This document shows positions 60,224-64,000 of a DNA stretch of 64,000 bases, piece after piece (the stretch's first letter is position 1; each line of letters starts with the position of its first letter). Origin of the DNA: Postechiella marina (lineage in GTDB: Bacteria > Bacteroidota > Bacteroidia > Flavobacteriales > Flavobacteriaceae); NCBI RefSeq assembly GCF_039538365.1, contig NZ_BAABCA010000007.1:62001-126000 (forward strand), in the 5' to 3' direction. The notes under the pieces are model-generated. The model was not told where the DNA came from. It saw nothing but the letters and a program-made list of their open reading frames with translations, and did not search any database. Position numbers and translations under genes: made by a program.

Positions 60224-60253
60224 AAAAAAAGAGCGTTTCGAAATGAAACACTC
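60224..60253 (-). terminator. Minus-strand terminator just upstream of mtaB
   Basis: Minus strand: GAGTGTTTC (60253-60245), loop ATTTC, GAAACGCTC (60239-60231), then seven T residues (60230-60224). The central T-G pair is allowed on the minus strand but is C-A on the plus strand, so it works for minus-strand RNA. No minus-strand gene lies between it and the divergent gene at 60417. Confidence 0.7.
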
Positions 60254-60389
60254 TTCTGTTTAAACTAAAAAGCTATTAATAGTTCTGTGAGAGACTTATA
60301 CTATAAAGTAATAACTAAGTCTATATAATAAATAAGACACATAAATATTTAAAAAGTCACAATTGTTATGAAGAATATTAGAAATAACA

Positions 60390-60397
60390 TACTTTTG
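60390..60397 (+). promoter_or_regulatory. Putative -7 promoter box of the peptide-binding protein gene
   Basis: TACTTTTG matches TAnnTTTG, 20 bp before the GTG start at 60417. A TTG at 60363-60365 is 24 bp upstream, slightly far for a -33 element. Confidence 0.45.
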
Positions 60398-60416
60398 GTT
60401 TATAAACCACCATTAA

Positions 60417-62042
60417 GTGATTAAATCGCGTAAACCATTATACCATACAATAATTACCGTTTTTACTATTGCAGTAATTGGTATTATCTTTTCTTGTGCT
60501 GATAATAAAAAAACGACATTAGACCACCTTGTTTTTAGATATAACGAACATAAAAACATAGGCTCGTTAGACCCGGCCTTTGCAAAAGACAATGCCGATA
60601 TTTGGGCTACAAATCAACTTTTTAATGGTTTGGTACAAATGGATGAGAATTTAAATGTAAGACCTTGCATTGCCAAAAGCTGGACCATTGCTAATGATGC
60701 ACTAACCTACACGTTTACCCTTAGAGACGATGTTTACTACCATAAGCATAAGTTATTTAAAAAAGATTCTACTAGAACGGTTTCTGCAAAAGATTTTGAA
60801 TATAGTTTTAACCGACTTTTAGGCAAACAAATTGCCTCGCCTGGCAGCTGGGTTTTAAACAAGGTAGATACTTTTAATGCAGTAAACGATACAATTTTTA
60901 AAATTAAACTAAAACAATCTTTCCCTGCTTTTTTAGGGCTGCTTACCATGAAATACTGCTCTGTAGTGCCTAAAGAAATTGTAGAGCATTACAAAAACGA
61001 CTTTAGAGCAAACCCGATAGGCACTGGGCCTTTTAAATTTAAACGTTGGGAAGAAAATATAAAACTAGTGTTTAGAAAAAACACTAATTATTTTGAAAAA
61101 GACCAACAGGGTAACACATTACCTTTTTTAGAAGCTGTAGCTATTACTTTTTTACCAGACAAACAAAGTGAATTTTTACAATTTGCTCAAGGCAATATTG
61201 ATTTTGTTTCTGGTTTAGACGCCTCTTATAAAGATGAGTTATTAACTGCTACAGGAAAATTAAGACCAAAATACAACAGCACCACTAATATGATACGTGG
61301 CCCTTATTTAAATACAGAATACTTGGCGTTTTATATGGAAAGTAATGCTTTAGAAATACATTCTGAGTTACTAAGAAAGGCTGTAAACTATGGTTTTGAC
61401 AGAAATAAAATGATGATTTATTTACGTAACGGTATTGGTATTCCTGCCAACGGAGGCTTTATACCAAAAGGTTTGCCTGGATATAATAATACTATAGGTT
61501 ACACCTACCAACCCGAGAAAGCAAAAGCACTAATTAAACAATACGTAAGTGAGACAAACCATAAAACACCAAAAATAACAATTACAACCATTGGTAATTA
61601 CTTAAGTTTTTGTGAATACATACAGCGCGAACTGCAAAAAATAGGTTTAGTTGTTAATATAGATGTTATACCTGCTGCAACGTTAAAAGATGCCAAAGCT
61701 AATGGGCTATTAGATTTATTTAGGGCGAGTTGGGTTGCAGATTATCCGGATGCCGAAAATTACCTCTCGCTTTATTACAGTAAAAATTTTGCTCCAAACG
61801 GGCCAAATTACACACACTTTAAAAACACCCAATTTGATACATGGTACGAACAGGCCTTTACAGAGACTAACACTTTAAAGCGTGAAAAATTATATACCAA
61901 AATGGATTCACTAGTAATGAGTAAAGCGCCTATTATTCCTTTGTTTTATGATGAAGTTGTGCGTTTTACAAGAAAAAACGTAACTGGTTTAGGCATTAAC
62001 CCAACCAACTTATTAGATTTAAAACGGGTTAAAAAACATTAA
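60417..62042 (+). CDS. ABC transporter substrate-binding lipoprotein (peptide/nickel family)
   Basis: 541 residues from a GTG. Lipobox FSC at Cys27. An SBP family 5 fold: NIGSLDPAFAKDNADIWATNQLFNGLVQMDENL, FTLRDDVYYHKHKLF, SAKDFEYSFNRLLG, NPIGTGPFKFKRWEEN, RKAVNYGFDRNKMM, and RASWVADYPDAENYL. It binds oligopeptides or similar ligands. No permease or ATPase gene is nearby, so the transporter partner is elsewhere or it works in sensing. Its 3' end overlaps the convergent PD40 gene by 4 bp. Confidence 0.88.
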   Translation: MIKSRKPLYHTIITVFTIAVIGIIFSCADNKKTTLDHLVFRYNEHKNIGSLDPAFAKDNADIWATNQLFNGLVQMDENLNVRPCIAKSWTIANDALTYTFTLRDDVYYHKHKLFKKDSTRTVSAKDFEYSFNRLLGKQIASPGSWVLNKVDTFNAVNDTIFKIKLKQSFPAFLGLLTMKYCSVVPKEIVEHYKNDFRANPIGTGPFKFKRWEENIKLVFRKNTNYFEKDQQGNTLPFLEAVAITFLPDKQSEFLQFAQGNIDFVSGLDASYKDELLTATGKLRPKYNSTTNMIRGPYLNTEYLAFYMESNALEIHSELLRKAVNYGFDRNKMMIYLRNGIGIPANGGFIPKGLPGYNNTIGYTYQPEKAKALIKQYVSETNHKTPKITITTIGNYLSFCEYIQRELQKIGLVVNIDVIPAATLKDAKANGLLDLFRASWVADYPDAENYLSLYYSKNFAPNGPNYTHFKNTQFDTWYEQAFTETNTLKREKLYTKMDSLVMSKAPIIPLFYDEVVRFTRKNVTGLGINPTNLLDLKRVKKH

Positions 62043-62950
62043 TTTACTTTAAAATAATAAATATCGTCGTCTCCTTTTCCTTTAAGTCGTTTTGATGATA
62101 AATAGCCAGAAGAATTACTACTGTTAATTATAAAATTAAAATCGTCTTTTACACTATTTATTGGTTTTGGCATTTTTTCTGCTTTGGCAAAAGTACCATC
62201 TTCTAACATTTTACAACGGTATAAATCGAAACCTCCATATCCGTTAGACCTGTCAGATGATAGATAAAGCGTATTATCGTTACTTACAAATGGAAACATT
62301 TCTCGACTATAAGAGTTTACTTTAGATCCTAAATTTTTAGGTTCGCTATAACTTCCATTTTCTAAAACATTAACTTTAAAAATATCCGACCCGCCTTTTG
62401 TTGTTTCTTTACCTCCACGAATATTAGCTATAAAATACATGGTTTTTCCGTCTGTACTAAAAACAGGATGCCCATAAGAGTATCTTGGTTTACAAAAAGG
62501 TAACACTTTAAAGTTTGTCCAACCTTTACCATTTACATACTCACCTACTTTTATTGTAAAATTAGTGGCTTTAAATGTGCCTTTAGGCTTATCTTTTGCA
62601 TTATAATGCGCACTTAAAAAAAGCTGCTTACCATCTCTAGAAAAGGTAGCGCTTGTTACATTACCTATAAGCTGTTTAGAGTCTATTTCTATAGGCTTGT
62701 GGTTCGTAATTTGCCCGTCTGGAGAAACGGCACCCTCGTATACTGCAATTACAGGGCTACCGCCCGACTTTTTAACTTTACCGTTTTTAGATAGTAAATA
62801 GCTTGTAAAAACAACTTTATTTCCTTGAGCATATTTTATGCTATAATGGGGTCTATCGTCGTTTATTTTTAAATTAGTAAGGTTGTAATTTAAATTTTGA
62901 GAAAAGCTAACTAAACCTATTAAGTAAATAATTTTATAAAAATGTTTCAA
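62039..62950 (-). CDS. PD40 (WD40-like) beta-propeller protein
   Basis: 303 residues from a TTG start (no in-frame ATG nearby). A signal peptide (about 1-18) is followed by TolB-like PD40 repeats: SATFSRDGKQLFLSAHYN, PVFSTDGKTMYFIANIRGG, MFPFVSNDNTLYLSSDRSNGYGGFDLYRC, and the end GYLSSKRLKGKGDDDIYYF. These resemble the propeller half of OmpA-linked envelope proteins, but the OmpA domain is missing. A structural role at the envelope is inferred. Confidence 0.82.
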   Translation of the reverse strand: MKHFYKIIYLIGLVSFSQNLNYNLTNLKINDDRPHYSIKYAQGNKVVFTSYLLSKNGKVKKSGGSPVIAVYEGAVSPDGQITNHKPIEIDSKQLIGNVTSATFSRDGKQLFLSAHYNAKDKPKGTFKATNFTIKVGEYVNGKGWTNFKVLPFCKPRYSYGHPVFSTDGKTMYFIANIRGGKETTKGGSDIFKVNVLENGSYSEPKNLGSKVNSYSREMFPFVSNDNTLYLSSDRSNGYGGFDLYRCKMLEDGTFAKAEKMPKPINSVKDDFNFIINSSNSSGYLSSKRLKGKGDDDIYYFKVN

Positions 62951-63038
62951 AATAAAGTCTTGTATTAGAGCTAAATATACGAATATTTAATAATTACAAA
63001 CTATTTTTACATCTTAATAACTGGCTTAACTCGATAAT

Positions 63039-63129
63039 GTGTTAGGGATTGAACGGTATGTTTAAAATCCTTTTTGCTTTTTTGCAAAAAGATTGAGTAG
63101 TGAAAGCCCAACCCTTTTCGGGGTAACAC
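63039..63129 (+). repeat. Dispersed intergenic element, copy 4
   Basis: Begins GTGTTAGGGATTGAACGG and ends AAAGCCCAACCC then GGGTAACAC. Terminal GTGTTA and TAACAC pair perfectly even though both differ from the other copies' GCGTTA and TAACGC. An internal hairpin (TTTTTGC/GCAAAAA) is present. It lies between two minus-strand genes. Confidence 0.7.
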
Positions 63130-63140
63130 CCAAATATTTC

Positions 63141-64000
63141 TTATTCTCTTCTATACTTTTTAGTTTCTTCGAAAACGTGCTCTAAAATAGCTTGGTCTTC
63201 TTGTAAAAACTCTAGTTTTCTGCGTTGCATAACGACTTTAGCTACTTCGAAAGCTTTTTTGGTTAAATAAGTTGTAAAACCAGAACTACCACCCCAACTA
63301 AAACTTGGCACAAAATTACGCGGAAAACCACTGCCAAAAATGTTAGCGCTTACACCTACAACTGTACCTGTATTAAACATGGTATTTATTCCGCACTTGC
63401 TGTGATCGCCCATCATAAGTCCGCAAAACTGCAAACCTGTACGTGCAAACCCTTCGGTTTGGTAATCCCATAAACGTACTTCTGCATAATTATTTTTAAG
63501 GTTAGAGTTATTGGTGTCTGCTCCTAAATTACACCACTCTCCAAGTACTGAGTTGCCTAAAAAGCCATCGTGTCCTTTGTTTGAAAACCCAAAGATTACA
63601 GAATTATTAACCTCGCCTCCTACTTTACTATGTGGCCCAACGGTTGTTGGCCCATAAATTTTAGCACCTAGTTTTATAGTTGCGTTTTCGCATAAAGCTA
63701 AAGGTCCTCGTACAATAGCACCCTCCATTACCTCGGCATTTTCGCCAATGTAAATAGGCCCAGAACTAGCATTAAGTGTTGTAAATTCTAACTTCGCTCC
63801 TTTTTCTATAAAAATATTTTCTGGTGCTATTATATTGTTACTTTCTGGTATGGGTTGCGATGTTCTGTCTTTTGTTAGCAAATCGAAATCTACTTGCATG
63901 GCTTCACCATTTTTAGAAAATATATCCCAAGTGTTTTCAACCTTTAAAATAGCTTCGTTAAATTCTATAGCTTCGTATGTACTAAAATCTATGTTTTCCT
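63141..64000 (-). CDS. GlmU-like putative sugar nucleotidyltransferase, C-terminal part (partial)
   Basis: The frame stays open to the window edge (33 more codons beyond the Met at 63899, reading FSTYEAIEFNEAILKVENTW), so the true start is outside. The visible ~286 residues form a left-handed beta-helix with hexapeptide repeats (IYIGENAEVMEGAIVRGPLALCENATIKLGAKIYGPTTVG) and an NSVIFGFSNKGHDGFLGNSVLGEWCNLGADTNNSNLK segment, as in GlmU-like proteins of Bacteroidota. Full-length homologues are about 390 residues with a nucleotidyltransferase N-terminus. Function is inferred from the family. Confidence 0.85.
   Translation of the reverse strand, partial: ENIDFSTYEAIEFNEAILKVENTWDIFSKNGEAMQVDFDLLTKDRTSQPIPESNNIIAPENIFIEKGAKLEFTTLNASSGPIYIGENAEVMEGAIVRGPLALCENATIKLGAKIYGPTTVGPHSKVGGEVNNSVIFGFSNKGHDGFLGNSVLGEWCNLGADTNNSNLKNNYAEVRLWDYQTEGFARTGLQFCGLMMGDHSKCGINTMFNTGTVVGVSANIFGSGFPRNFVPSFSWGGSSGFTTYLTKKAFEVAKVVMQRRKLEFLQEDQAILEHVFEETKKYRRE

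Noticed and set aside
1..64000. CRISPR arrays, insertion sequences, rRNA or tRNA genes
   Set aside because: No regularly spaced repeats, transposase frames, rRNA cores or cloverleaf-like GGTTC-containing segments were recognised.

Overview
The window is chromosomal DNA from a low-GC Bacteroidota, almost certainly a Flavobacteriaceae. Supporting signs are strong A+T richness, GldI, a type IX secretion (T9SS) C-terminal sorting domain, the parA-parB-DUF5683-dapB-lepB-WbqC gene order, SusC/BtuB-type receptors, and repeated -7 boxes of the Bacteroidota form TAnnTTTG. The genus cannot be fixed from sequence alone; a marine genus near Bizionia, Olleya, Lacinutrix or Winogradskyella is a guess. I see no prophage, insertion sequence, CRISPR array, rRNA or tRNA. 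Coding density is high and most genes are housekeeping.

Layout. 1-4.6 kb: end of uridine kinase, a DivIC/FtsB-like division protein, and the two methylmalonyl-CoA mutase subunits with a lipoprotein gene between them. 4.6-9.4 kb: two tandem membrane-anchored AraC-type regulators, then an outer-membrane beta-barrel receptor. 9.5-15.2 kb: parA, parB, DUF5683, dapB, signal peptidase I, WbqC and DUF6122. 15.3-22.2 kb, minus strand: a membrane-anchored EEP hydrolase, two rhomboid proteases, mutL, two small membrane proteins, a 543-bp gene-free stretch with strong inverted repeats, ribH and a TPR protein. 22.3-31 kb: recF, DUF721, two cold-shock genes, ndk, an NrnA-like phosphoesterase, gldI, a cyclophilin-FKBP fusion, lgt, DUF192, a SpoU/TrmH methyltransferase and a sirtuin. 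31-38.7 kb: a SHOCT protein, a J-KTSC protein, a glycosyltransferase, a haem-binding protein, purB, and an ECF sigma / membrane partner / two DUF4252 operon.

38.9-48.7 kb holds the most coherent accessory system, a vitamin B12 acquisition locus. A cobalamin riboswitch on the minus strand precedes a BtuB-type receptor, a beta-propeller lipoprotein resembling BtuG, and a T9SS-sorted surface protein. Divergently, btuF-btuC-btuD carry the substrate across the inner membrane. A PP-loop ATPase (Dph6-like) lies at the far edge. The B12-dependent methylmalonyl-CoA mutase at the start of the window is a plausible consumer of the imported cofactor. 48.7-64 kb: rmuC, a thioesterase, carB (without the allosteric domain), rpmH (only 53 codons), a TPR protein, an S26 signal-peptidase homologue that lacks the nucleophile serine, a lytic transglycosylase, an alpha/beta hydrolase, a small GNAT protein, mtaB, a peptide-type ABC binding protein, a PD40 protein and a truncated GlmU-like protein at the edge.

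The most notable non-coding structure is a dispersed intergenic element present four times (near 23.5, 30.2, 55.2 and 63.1 kb). Its ends form an inverted repeat that shows a compensatory base change in one copy. A second candidate is a possible ~210-nt minus-strand RNA near 20.5-20.7 kb, with a promoter-like box and a strong terminator.
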